From NCBI GenBank assembly GCA_017847875.1, contig JAGASN010000003.1, positions 1-58,920 of the forward strand: 58,920 bases of DNA, given 5' to 3'. Positions within the stretch are counted from its first letter, which is position 1. Each line of letters begins with the position of its first letter. The position numbers and the translations under genes are program-made. Positions 1-7,724 of this stretch are shown here, one piece after another. The notes beneath the pieces were generated by a model. It did not search any database. It had not been told where the DNA came from and saw nothing but the letters and a program-made list of their open reading frames with translations. This stretch comes from Oscillospiraceae bacterium (lineage in GTDB: Bacteria > Bacillota > Clostridia > Oscillospirales > Ruminococcaceae).

Positions 1-2
1 AA

Positions 3-845
3 AAGCCCTCTGTGGCAAAATCCATTTCTGCCGTTCTTGGCGCTGACAAGCGCCGGGACGGCTATCTTGAAGGAGAAAATTATCTTGTTTCCTGGTGCTT
101 CGGCCATCTGGCGGAGCTGGCTTCTGCTGAGGTGTACGACGAGGCGTATGCCAAATGGAGCCGTGAACAGCTCCCTATCATTCCTGAAAACTGGCAGTAC
201 AGCGTCGGGCGCGATAAGAAAAAGCAGCTGGATCTGCTGACGGAGCTCATGCGCCGAGCGGATGTGACCGAGATCATCAACGCCTGCGACGCGGGACGCG
301 AGGGTGAGCTCATTTTCCGCACTGTTTATCTGCTGGCAGGCTGCGTGAAACCCGTGAAGCGCCTCTGGATTTCTTCCATGGAGGACGCGGCGATCCGTGA
401 GGGCTTTGAAAATCTGCATGAAGGCAGCGAGTACGATAAGCTCTATGCCGCAGCCCTTTGCAGAAGCAAGGCGGATTGGCTGGTGGGCATCAACGCCACC
501 CGGCTTTTCTCTGTGCTGTACCACCGCACGCTGAATGTCGGGCGCGTGGTGTCGCCTACGCTGGCGCTGCTGGTAGAGCGCGAAGCGGAAATCAAGGCTT
601 TCCAGCCGGAGCCCTTTTACACGGTGAAGCTGGATACTGGAGATTTTACGGCGGTCAGTGAGAAGCTGAAAAACAAGCAGGACGCGGAAAACCTGAAATC
701 TGCCTGTACAGGCACGATGGCAGTGATCCGCAGTGTGGAGCAGAAGGAAAAGTCGGAAAAAGCCCCGGCGCTTTATGATCTGACGACGCTCCAGAGAGAT
801 GCCAACCGCATTCTGGGCTTTACTGCTCAGCAGACGCTGGATTAA
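3..845 (+). pseudogene. topB: DNA topoisomerase III fragment (ICE type)
   Basis: Both ends are incomplete. The reading frame is open from base 3, where it reads KPSVAKSISAVLGA, the usual N-terminal Toprim start of type IA topoisomerases, so the true start lies left of the window. The Toprim acidic motif is visible as DAGREGE. The segment ending GRVVSPTLALLV leads toward the catalytic Tyr region, and the frame stops after YTAQQTLD-like FTAQQTLD, well short of the roughly 700 residues usual for conjugative-element TopB. The continuation through the rest of the protein is missing because the sequence switches to a TnpV fragment at about 842. It looks richer in G+C than the genes that follow, which suggests separate transfer. 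It is almost certainly nonfunctional as a topoisomerase. Confidence 0.85.
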
Positions 846-1093
846 GATACATAAAACGATACAAAAAAGTGCGTTATACAAACCTGCTGACGGCCGGAAA
901 ACTGAATACATATCTTGCGGAAATTGATGAACGTGCTCAAAATGTAAAAGATGCGTTCGTAAAGCAAATGGTTGAGCACGAGGACGTGAATGAGATGCTC
1001 AAAGAGCAAAATCAAATGGAATGGGTTCAAAAAATGAACAACATCCGCAACAGAGCCGAAGAAATTATAAACAACGAGATAATTTTCAATTGA
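842..1093 (+). pseudogene. tnpV: TnpV C-terminal fragment
   Basis: From about 842 the frame reads LRYIKRYKKVRYTNLLTAG, then KLNTYLAEIDERAQ, and ends NQMEWVQKMNNIRNRAEEI. This matches the C-terminal two thirds of TnpV, a small protein carried by Tn4451-type mobilizable transposons and related elements. The normal N-terminus is missing, and the frame runs backward into the topoisomerase fragment in a different phase. A GTG at 869 could serve as a start, but the GAAAAAG-like sequence before it is a poor ribosome binding site. I read it as a remnant from recombination between two mobile elements. Confidence 0.75.
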
Positions 1094-1095
1094 AA

Positions 1096-1138
1096 ATTTC
1101 TGGCTAAAATACGATGGCATCGTATTTTAGCCAGAAAT
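1096..1138. repeat. 43-bp near-perfect palindrome
   Basis: The two arms, 1096-1116 and 1118-1138, are 21 nt each and perfectly complementary around one central base (1117). The arm begins ATTTCTGGCTAAAATACGAT. It starts three bases after the TnpV stop codon. No T-run follows on either strand, so it does not look like a standard terminator. Confidence 0.85.
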
Positions 1139-1210
1139 ATCTGTCAGATTTTAAGAAGAGAAAAGTGTAAAAGTTGCAAAAATCTCTTCTGAAATTATCA
1201 CAATTCAAAG

Positions 1211-1248
1211 AAAAGCTCCCCAAAATCGATTTTTTGGGGAGCTTTTTT
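1211..1248. terminator. Bidirectional intrinsic terminator
   Basis: The hairpin pairs AAAAGCTCCCCAAAA with TTTTGGGGAGCTTTT, leaving a short loop and a T-run. It lies just beyond the stop codon of the minus-strand gene at 1249 and would end that transcript. Confidence 0.8.
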
Positions 1249-2088
1249 CTATATATTCAGTTTCACTCTGCAAACTCCGTTGCTGACTTCCCTTGTCAGA
1301 ATTTCCTCTGGTATTTTAGAAAGCCATTTTTTGCTGAAATTGGTGTTGCCGTAAAAGCAATCAAAATTTGCGACAGGAAGAACTACCCAAAGAGTATCTT
1401 CCTGCTCATTTGCCTCGCAAAAGCTGACAACATCATATATAACTTCCGTAGGGACCGCTTCAATTTTTAACGAAGAAAGCTTTTGAGCACGGGCTTCGGA
1501 AATGATGTGCTTTTGAGCACGGAGCGGGCCAAGTTCAAGAGCATCTGCTAAAATATCATCAAAGCGCAAAAGCCAGGTAGCTTTGGTGTTTACCGCAAAA
1601 ATCGGCACCTGCATCTGCCGAAGCTTCTTTTTCCATTCATTTACAAAACCTTTGGAAATGCCGTCAATTTTTTTCTGCGCGGTTTTGCTGATGAACTCCG
1701 GATTGCTTTTAGCAAATTTCTGAATGTTTTTAATATGGCGGTAAAGCCAGCCTTCCCCTTTTTCGTTCACAAGTTCCGGAAAAGTTTCGAAAAGATTCCC
1801 AAAATTAACAAAAGGAGGCTCTTCGCTTTTCGAAGGCAAGCTGCACCAGGCGCAAAGGGCATTTCTTGCATACTCAACCCGGTCATAAGCGGAACCCGAA
1901 AGAATCTCACCGTTTTTACCGTGGAAAAGATAACCCCTCGCAATAATGGTAAGTATCCTGCCCAGACCTTCAAATTCCGTAAGAGTGTTAAAGGTAAACC
2001 TGCCGAGATAAGAAAGATCCTGCTTATTCTTCGCGGTATATTTTTGCTCCGTGATGTATGCCCAGAATTCTTCCAATTCTTGTGTCAT
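1249..2088 (-). CDS. Hypothetical protein downstream of the RdRP-like polymerase
   Basis: This 279-aa protein was not recognised. I chose the ATG at 2088 because AAGGAGGT lies six bases before it; a TTG one codon earlier is possible. The start lies inside the 3' end of the polymerase gene (about 65 nt overlap), so the two genes are likely cotranscribed and translationally coupled. The protein is soluble in appearance, rich in aromatic and charged residues, and has no signal peptide or membrane segment. Cys occurs only as scattered residues (CAWC near residue 80). Its tight coupling to an RNA polymerase-like gene suggests an accessory factor, but that is inference only. Confidence 0.75.
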   Translation of the reverse strand: MTQELEEFWAYITEQKYTAKNKQDLSYLGRFTFNTLTEFEGLGRILTIIARGYLFHGKNGEILSGSAYDRVEYARNALCAWCSLPSKSEEPPFVNFGNLFETFPELVNEKGEGWLYRHIKNIQKFAKSNPEFISKTAQKKIDGISKGFVNEWKKKLRQMQVPIFAVNTKATWLLRFDDILADALELGPLRAQKHIISEARAQKLSSLKIEAVPTEVIYDVVSFCEANEQEDTLWVVLPVANFDCFYGNTNFSKKWLSKIPEEILTREVSNGVCRVKLNI

Positions 2089-3508
2089 CAAGATACCTCC
2101 TTACCTTTTCATATTTTCTGCCGTGATGCGAAGCTTCTTCATAAACCGAGAACGGTATTATTTCAAGAACAAAATCAAGCTTTCCGAGTGCAGCGGCGCA
2201 TTTTAAGGTTTCTTTGCAATCAAATCCGTTGTAATCTCTGGTTCTTATAGGCATCAGAATATGACGTAATCTTTCGTTTATATCTTCCCGGTAGTAACCG
2301 TGAACATATCTGTTATCAAGAAGCTGTTTGAGATTTTCACTGTCACCGTTTTTTGTTGCGGAATGTTTTTTGATTCCGGCATTGCTGTGCATATCGTCAA
2401 AATCCGCAATTATATCCCCGAGAATACGGTAGCCTCCGTTTCGGAAATCACAAAAAACATCCCTATACTGAAAAACGCTGAAATAATCACAAATTTTATC
2501 CAGCACATTGGGTCTTTCTTCAGGCGGAGTGAGATGCCATTTCAGTTCATCAAGCATTCGTCGTGCTCTTCTTATTTTCGAAGCGGGTACGTATTCAAAG
2601 GCAGCATAAAGTCTGTCAACGGAATATTCGTTTTCCTGTCCCCGGGAGAAAAGTATTCTGTAAACATCGTTTTTGCGTTTCATATCAACCGGAATGTGGT
2701 TCAGATATTGTGCGCGTTTAAGCGCTGTTTCATAATCTTCGATAAGGCATTTCACTCTTTCAAAAAATGCAGGATCGAGTTTTTCTTTCCATTCCGGGTC
2801 TTCCGCAAATATAAAAAGTTTTTCCGGAACCTGCGGATTCGGTTTTATCTTTTCGGTTTCTTTTGAAAGCATAAGCGCATAATACGGAAGTTTTTCAAGG
2901 TTTGATGTTACGCTTTCCCAATCTGTTTTCTCAAAAAATTCTTTAAGTCTGCGGTTTTTTGTTGGTTCATACCATTTTGTTTCGTAATTATCGTTATCGA
3001 TATTTTTGAACCGAAGGAAAAGGCTTTTGTTCGCTTCCCTTTTTCCGATATAATCGGAAAGGTTCGGCTTTATTCCGCTTTTTGCGGAGTCGATTTCAAG
3101 CCCGGTGAGAATCGTCAGCATCTCAACATCTTTGCGGAAGCGTTCGCGTTCTTCTGCCGGTGAATTTTCGTCATAAGCGATTATTCCGCGGCGAAGCGCA
3201 CAGTTGCTTATCTGACCAACCCTTGAAGAAAAGGTGTTTTTTACCGTTATGAATCTTTCATGCCAGTCATTCGCATCCGCAATAAGCGGTTTCGCTGCCG
3301 GAATTTTAAGAACCGGAAGCATTCTGCTGCTTCGGAGGACACAGTTATTTATGAGAGGGTCGGCAATGGTTTTAACCATATCGCCGTCATAATCCGCACC
3401 GCCGAGTCTTTCCTGAATGGCGGAACGTGAATCTATCATTGCAACATAGCCGAGATGGGAGAAATATTTTTCTCTGAAATATCCTGCCTCTTTCAGCGGG
3501 TAAACCAT
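2024..3508 (-). CDS. RdRP/YonO-like RNA polymerase, C-terminal part (second double-psi barrel)
   Basis: It carries the catalytic signature of two-barrel RNA polymerases: GGADYDGDMV, with the metal-binding DxDGD at about 3394-3380. This matches eukaryotic cellular RNA-dependent RNA polymerases (QDE-1) and the phage SPbeta enzyme YonO. The preceding HLGYVAMIDSRSAIQERLGG also fits this family. The frame is in phase with the gene at 4073-5107 and open all the way back to the TAG at 4075-4073. The ATG at 3508 is the first start codon in that stretch and has GAGGAGG three bases upstream, so a separate 494-aa product is possible. Alternatively it is the downstream half of a roughly 1,027-aa enzyme disrupted by a nonsense mutation. 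The family assignment is strong; whether it is functional is open. Confidence 0.8.
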   Translation of the reverse strand: MVYPLKEAGYFREKYFSHLGYVAMIDSRSAIQERLGGADYDGDMVKTIADPLINNCVLRSSRMLPVLKIPAAKPLIADANDWHERFITVKNTFSSRVGQISNCALRRGIIAYDENSPAEERERFRKDVEMLTILTGLEIDSAKSGIKPNLSDYIGKREANKSLFLRFKNIDNDNYETKWYEPTKNRRLKEFFEKTDWESVTSNLEKLPYYALMLSKETEKIKPNPQVPEKLFIFAEDPEWKEKLDPAFFERVKCLIEDYETALKRAQYLNHIPVDMKRKNDVYRILFSRGQENEYSVDRLYAAFEYVPASKIRRARRMLDELKWHLTPPEERPNVLDKICDYFSVFQYRDVFCDFRNGGYRILGDIIADFDDMHSNAGIKKHSATKNGDSENLKQLLDNRYVHGYYREDINERLRHILMPIRTRDYNGFDCKETLKCAAALGKLDFVLEIIPFSVYEEASHHGRKYEKVRRYLDDTRIGRILGIHHGAKIYREE

Positions 3509-4072
3509 TGCCTCCTCATTTCTTGCAATATGTGGATTTCGGAGTAAGGTATAGAAAGAATTTTCTTCATAACCCGGTTTCGGTGCATAAAAATCATTCT
3601 GTTTAAGGAATTCCTCTTCCAGTTTTTTATATGCTTCACATTCTCCGCAGGAATCCCGGATTATATATCCGCAAAGACGCAGAAGGTCATCGGAAAGATA
3701 GCGGTTATCCCCAGCAACAAGAAGTTTTCCGTGGGAATATTTTTTCAGTATGCTTTCCGCTTTTGCATCAAGTTCCTTCGTATAAATTGGTTCATTTATG
3801 AAAAGGCTGTTTTTCTTAAGAAGCTCCCGGCGGTATTTTCGTCTTTCAACAAAAAGACCTTTTCCGTGGATAACTTCTTCGGTGAAATATTTAAGCCTTC
3901 GTTTTTCGTCGGCAACAAAACCGTAATATGCGCTTTCGGTGGTTTTCGTTACCCAATTTCTCTCATCATCTTCCGGGGAATGATTCCAGCCGAGCGGAAG
4001 GTCCTTCGGGCGGAATTCGTCATCGGTAAGCGCGAGGGTGTTGAGGAACTGATAGTTGAGTTCAGTCGTTTT
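3509..4072 (-). other. In-frame, open middle segment of the RdRP-like gene
   Basis: Between the TAG at 4075-4073 and the ATG at 3508, the polymerase frame has no stop and reads as normal protein, for example KTTELNYQFLNTLALTDDEF and LLVAGDNRYLSDDLLRLCGY. It contains no ATG, GTG or TTG in frame. It can therefore be translated only by reading through the TAG or in an ancestor lacking it. Retained coding character implies that the stop is recent or is decoded. Confidence 0.8.
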
Positions 4073-5107
4073 CTAAGTTCCGAGTTTATCCGTTCCGGAA
4101 AGATAAATCGCATGGTCATATTTTCTGCATCTTGCAAGATATTCCGCCCAGGAAAGCCCGTTTTCTGTCATCCAGCCAAGACCTTTGAACATACTTTCCG
4201 TAAGAATCATATGGACTTTGTTGACATTATGCCTGTTTCCCCAAAGGTCGGTTATTTCTTCAATGCCGAGTTCGGTGAAAAGAGATGCAAAATCCACCTT
4301 ATGAACAACACCTTTTATATACGGCATACGGATCTGGAAAGAACTGTGTTCCGAAGAAAAGCTGTTTGCCATAGCGGAAGAAACCATGCCTTCACCGTCA
4401 AATTCCGTTATTTCAAAATCCATGGTTTTCTCAACATGGGAATATTTGCGCATTGGGTTTTCCGTTCCGTCATCAACAGCGGTAACCGCCAAAACATCTT
4501 TTACCATGTGTTTCGGATTTTTTATAACGATTACGCTTTCTTCATCATAATATGTGTCCGAACGTTCACCGCTTGTGAAAAGCAGAGCGTTATACGCATA
4601 GAGTTTGCTCAGCTGACATTCTCCGATTTTCATACCGAGTGTCATTCTTTCCCGGAGGATATCATAAAAATCCTCTCTTACGAATGAAATTTTACATTCC
4701 CGGCTCATTGAAGCAGAACGCTCGAAAGCGATATATTTCTGATATCCGCAGGTATCAAAATAGAAAGTTATACCTTCCGGGCGGAACATATACTCCGCAA
4801 TTTTTTGTATTTCAAGAACCCTTTCGGAAGGCGCACGGTCGAATATTCCAGAAAAATCAACGTAGATGAAAACATCCCGCAACGCTCTTTGTTTGTTTTC
4901 TTCTTTTGAATAAACTTTGGTTTTGTTGCGGAAAAGCATTGCCTGAAAAAAAATCGGGCAGTTATCCTGCAGGGTATCTTTTACGAGGTATTCCTTTGAA
5001 GGATCGGTTGTATCAAAATTAAACTTGTATCCTTCTTCCGTCTTTTTTGCGCAGGAAATTATGCTGTATGCGGAAATTTCCGGAATTATATATTTTTCCA
5101 AAAACAC
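4073..5107 (-). CDS. RdRP/YonO-like RNA polymerase, N-terminal part (first double-psi barrel)
   Basis: This 344-aa product shows motifs of cellular RNA-dependent RNA polymerases and YonO. FDGEGMVSSAMA (residues 236-247) corresponds to the DGxGxxS motif, QIRMPYIKGVVHKVDF (258-273) to the QIRxxxxKGVV motif of the first barrel, and HMILTESMFKG follows. The start at 5107 is preceded by GGGAGGTGT. The frame ends in TAG just after SGTDKLGT, but the same frame continues into the catalytic barrel. Such proteins occur in phages and mobile elements and may transcribe DNA rather than copy RNA. It is the first gene of a minus-strand pair with the hypothetical gene at 1249. Confidence 0.8.
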   Translation of the reverse strand: MFLEKYIIPEISAYSIISCAKKTEEGYKFNFDTTDPSKEYLVKDTLQDNCPIFFQAMLFRNKTKVYSKEENKQRALRDVFIYVDFSGIFDRAPSERVLEIQKIAEYMFRPEGITFYFDTCGYQKYIAFERSASMSRECKISFVREDFYDILRERMTLGMKIGECQLSKLYAYNALLFTSGERSDTYYDEESVIVIKNPKHMVKDVLAVTAVDDGTENPMRKYSHVEKTMDFEITEFDGEGMVSSAMANSFSSEHSSFQIRMPYIKGVVHKVDFASLFTELGIEEITDLWGNRHNVNKVHMILTESMFKGLGWMTENGLSWAEYLARCRKYDHAIYLSGTDKLGT

Positions 5108-5186
5108 AGGAACACCTCCCTTTATTTTTTCGCCTTAATTATATATCCGCTGTACTTAAAAATCAATATGCTGTTATATGATAACT

Positions 5187-5220
5187 GCCCGCACATTTTT
5201 ATTTTGTGCGGGCGTTTTGT
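5187..5220 (+). terminator. Intrinsic terminator-like hairpin upstream of parM
   Basis: GCCCGCAC pairs with GTGCGGGC (5187-5213) and is followed by GTTTTGTTAT on the plus strand. No plus-strand gene ends here, so it may be a leader attenuator for the parM operon. A tiny frame, ATG at 5251 to TGA at 5268 (five codons), lies between it and parM. Confidence 0.5.
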
Positions 5221-5315
5221 TATCGAAATTAGCAGTAAAGGATGTGATTTTATGACAAAAATCAGCTGAAACCAGGAAATTAAAACAGGTTAGTTTAATG
5301 AAAGGAGAATCAAAA

Positions 5316-6242
5316 ATGAAGAAAATCGGAAACAAATTAATTATCGGAATCGACCACGGTTACGGGAATATCAAAACGGCAAACTGCTGTTTCCAGACCG
5401 GGGTTATGAAAAGCGATTCCGAACCCACCTTTGCTGGAGATCTGCTCATCTGGAACGGAAAATACTATTCCGTTGGAGTAGGTCATAAAGAATTTACCGC
5501 CGATAAATTCGACGATGAGGACTATTACGTTCTCACCCTTGCCGCAATTGCAAGAGAACTCAAAAGAGAAAAGATAACCGATGCGGAAGTGATTATTGCA
5601 GCAGGTCTGCCGCTTACCTGGGTCGCGGAACAAAAGGAGAATTTCAAAGGATATCTTCTTCAGCACAGTGAAGTAACTTTCAGATTTCGCAATATTGAAT
5701 ACCATATCAAAATTGCAGGTGCGGAAATTTATCCACAGGGCTTTGCCGCAATAGTCAACAATATTTCGGATTTCACCGGAATCAATATGCTCTGCGATAT
5801 CGGAAACGGCACCATGAACATAATGTTCGTGAACGATAAAAAGCCGGACCCGAGAAACTGTTATACCGAAAAATTCGGTACCCATAAATGCGTGCAGGAA
5901 GTTCAGGAAAGCCTTATGAGAATTCACCATGTTGACCCACCGGAAGAAATGATAACCAATGTTCTTCGGTTCGGGAAAGCGGATATCGATGAGGAGTATC
6001 TTAAAACAATAACCGATATCGCAAAGGAATATGTTGAAGGGATTTTTCAAAGGCTTCGCAAACACGGCTATGACCCGAAGATTATGAAACTTCATGTGGT
6101 CGGAGGAGGAAGCTGCCTTATCCGTAATTTTGCGGATTATGACAAAAGCAGAGTTATCATAAACGACGACATCTGCGCAACCGCAAAAGGATATGAGCGA
6201 ATGCTCGAAATGAAGCTTATAAGAAACAGTAAAAAGATATGA
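5316..6242 (+). CDS. parM: ParM/StbA-like actin (segregation ATPase)
   Basis: The protein has the actin-like ATPase layout: phosphate-1 loop GIDHGYGNIKTA near the N-terminus, phosphate-2 region LCDIGNGTMNIMF and adenosine region HVVGGGSCLIRNFA. These are typical of the ParM/StbA and Alp families, which form filaments that move plasmids or large elements apart at division. I chose ATG 5316 because AAAGGAG lies immediately upstream; ATG 5298 overlaps that site and is less likely. The following gene overlaps by 4 nt (ATGA), as expected for a ParM-ParR pair. Its presence implies that the element has, or had, an autonomous circular stage. Confidence 0.85.
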   Translation: MKKIGNKLIIGIDHGYGNIKTANCCFQTGVMKSDSEPTFAGDLLIWNGKYYSVGVGHKEFTADKFDDEDYYVLTLAAIARELKREKITDAEVIIAAGLPLTWVAEQKENFKGYLLQHSEVTFRFRNIEYHIKIAGAEIYPQGFAAIVNNISDFTGINMLCDIGNGTMNIMFVNDKKPDPRNCYTEKFGTHKCVQEVQESLMRIHHVDPPEEMITNVLRFGKADIDEEYLKTITDIAKEYVEGIFQRLRKHGYDPKIMKLHVVGGGSCLIRNFADYDKSRVIINDDICATAKGYERMLEMKLIRNSKKI

Positions 6243-6514
6243 GCACAAAAAGAAGAAGCCTGCGTTTCAATCTTGAAAACATGGAGGAACTCAGAGCGTG
6301 GGAATACCTCGAAAGTTACAGGGGTTCCAAAAACAGCGCTGTTATCTCGGCGATAAATTCATATTTTGAACCGAAGGACGATTTGAAAGAAACAATAAGA
6401 GAAACCATACGGGAATGTCTGAAAGATATTTCTGTTGCACCGATTAAAACAGAAGTACTTTCGGAAGAAGAAAACGATCTTCTTGATTCGGTGGATATGT
6501 TTCTCGGAAACTGA
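6239..6514 (+). CDS. parR: ParR-like partition adaptor
   Basis: This 91-aa protein overlaps parM by 4 nt. It begins with a ribbon-helix-helix-like segment (RRSLRFNLENMEELRAWEYL, then SAVISAINSYF), followed by a charged, partly coiled tail, LKETIRETIRECL. ParR proteins bind the centromere repeats through such an N-terminal fold and load the ParM filament through the tail. The assignment rests mainly on position, size and the RHH-like pattern. A clear set of parC repeats was not identified nearby. Confidence 0.65.
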   Translation: MSTKRRSLRFNLENMEELRAWEYLESYRGSKNSAVISAINSYFEPKDDLKETIRETIRECLKDISVAPIKTEVLSEEENDLLDSVDMFLGN

Positions 6515-6539
6515 CGGCATCAAAGTGATGCCGTTTTTT
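6514..6539 (+). terminator. Intrinsic terminator after parMR
   Basis: ACGGCATCA (6514-6522) pairs with TGATGCCGT (6526-6534), with a T-run following. It overlaps the end of parR and separates the partition genes from the relaxase remnant. Confidence 0.85.
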
Positions 6540-6675
6540 GATGCAGAAAAATCAAGGCGGCATCATTTTGGCATTACAATTTTTAAGGAGGATTTATTTA
6601 TGAAAACTTGTTCTATCAGAAAATCATACTACCCCGGAAGAAGCGCACGAAATCGGTGTTAAAACCGCAAGAAGA

Positions 6676-7719
6676 ATGTGGGGAGGAAGATTCGAGATAG
6701 TAGTTACCACACATCTCAATACCGACAATATCCATAATCACATCGTAATCAATTCCGTATCATTTGTTGACGGAAAGAAATACGAGAACCATATCCGGGA
6801 CCATATCGCGCTCCGGGAAGAATCGGACGAGATATGCAAGGAATACGGAAAATCCGTTCTGAAGGATTCAAACTTTTACAGCAAAGGCAAAAAGAAAGAA
6901 TACTGGATCCATAAGAACGGCGGTATGACACACAGGGATATACTGAAAAGAGATATTGACGAAGCTCTTTCTGTTGCTATGACAAGGCAGCAGTTCGACC
7001 ATCAGCTTATGATGCTGGGCTACCGATACGTAAGAAACGGAAACTATGCGCACCCGTCAATCATCGCACCGGGCTGGAAAAGAGCTGTCCGCATAGATTC
7101 TCTCGGAGAAAAATATACCGAGGAAAATATCAAAAGGCATATTTTGCAAAATCCCAACCATCCGGAATTTGAGCCGCGAAACTGGATTAAGAAACCGAAG
7201 ACTCCCCTTTATGAAGTCGAGATAGAATTTAGAAAAGCAATGCAGATGGACGCGATTCAGCTATTGATGCAGATATTCATAGATATGCTTCTGCATGCGC
7301 TGAATCTTGATACGCCGGAAAGGAAAAGACCGGTTTCACCGTTACTGCGTGATGAGGTACGAAAACTTGATAGGTATAACAAGCAGATAAGGCTTCTTGC
7401 CGGATTCGAAATCGAAACCGGTGAGGAGCTTCTTTCATTTATCGAAGAAACCGGAGAAAAGATAAAAAATCTCGAAAACGAGCGGCAGAAAATCTATAAC
7501 AAAATCCGAAGGGTTAAAACACCCGAAGAAGAGGAAAAATTAAAACAGAGAGCAAAAGATATTTCCGCGGAGATAAAACCTTTGCGGAAGCGAAAGAAAA
7601 CCGCAGAAGAAATAGCGGAAAACATTCCGAAAATCAAAGAACTTTTAAAAACGGAAATGGAAATGGAAGTTTCCGTTTTGCAGAAAGAAAACAACAGACA
7701 ACGATCGAGAGAGAGGTAA
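6676..7719 (+). CDS. MobA/MobL-type relaxase, 5'-truncated
   Basis: It contains the histidine metal-binding motif of relaxases, HLNTDNIHNHIVIN, followed by SVSFVDGKKY. A long helical, Lys/Glu-rich C-terminal half is typical of clostridial mobilization proteins. Family members begin roughly 100 residues earlier with the catalytic Tyr motif, which is absent here. In-frame sequence just upstream still encodes the family stretch TPEEAHEIGVKTARRMW, preceded by a stop at 6601. The strong AAGGAGG site and ATG at 6600 now open a different frame that ends after 20 codons. A deletion plus frameshift has probably removed the N-terminus, so nicking activity should be lost. Confidence 0.75.
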   Translation: MWGGRFEIVVTTHLNTDNIHNHIVINSVSFVDGKKYENHIRDHIALREESDEICKEYGKSVLKDSNFYSKGKKKEYWIHKNGGMTHRDILKRDIDEALSVAMTRQQFDHQLMMLGYRYVRNGNYAHPSIIAPGWKRAVRIDSLGEKYTEENIKRHILQNPNHPEFEPRNWIKKPKTPLYEVEIEFRKAMQMDAIQLLMQIFIDMLLHALNLDTPERKRPVSPLLRDEVRKLDRYNKQIRLLAGFEIETGEELLSFIEETGEKIKNLENERQKIYNKIRRVKTPEEEEKLKQRAKDISAEIKPLRKRKKTAEEIAENIPKIKELLKTEMEMEVSVLQKENNRQRSRER

Positions 7720-7724
7720 TATAC

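Noticed and set aside
3731..4687. Plus-strand open frame of 318 codons opposite the RdRP-like gene
   Set aside because: The minus-strand frame has the polymerase motifs; the plus-strand product is a shadow rich in Phe and Ile.
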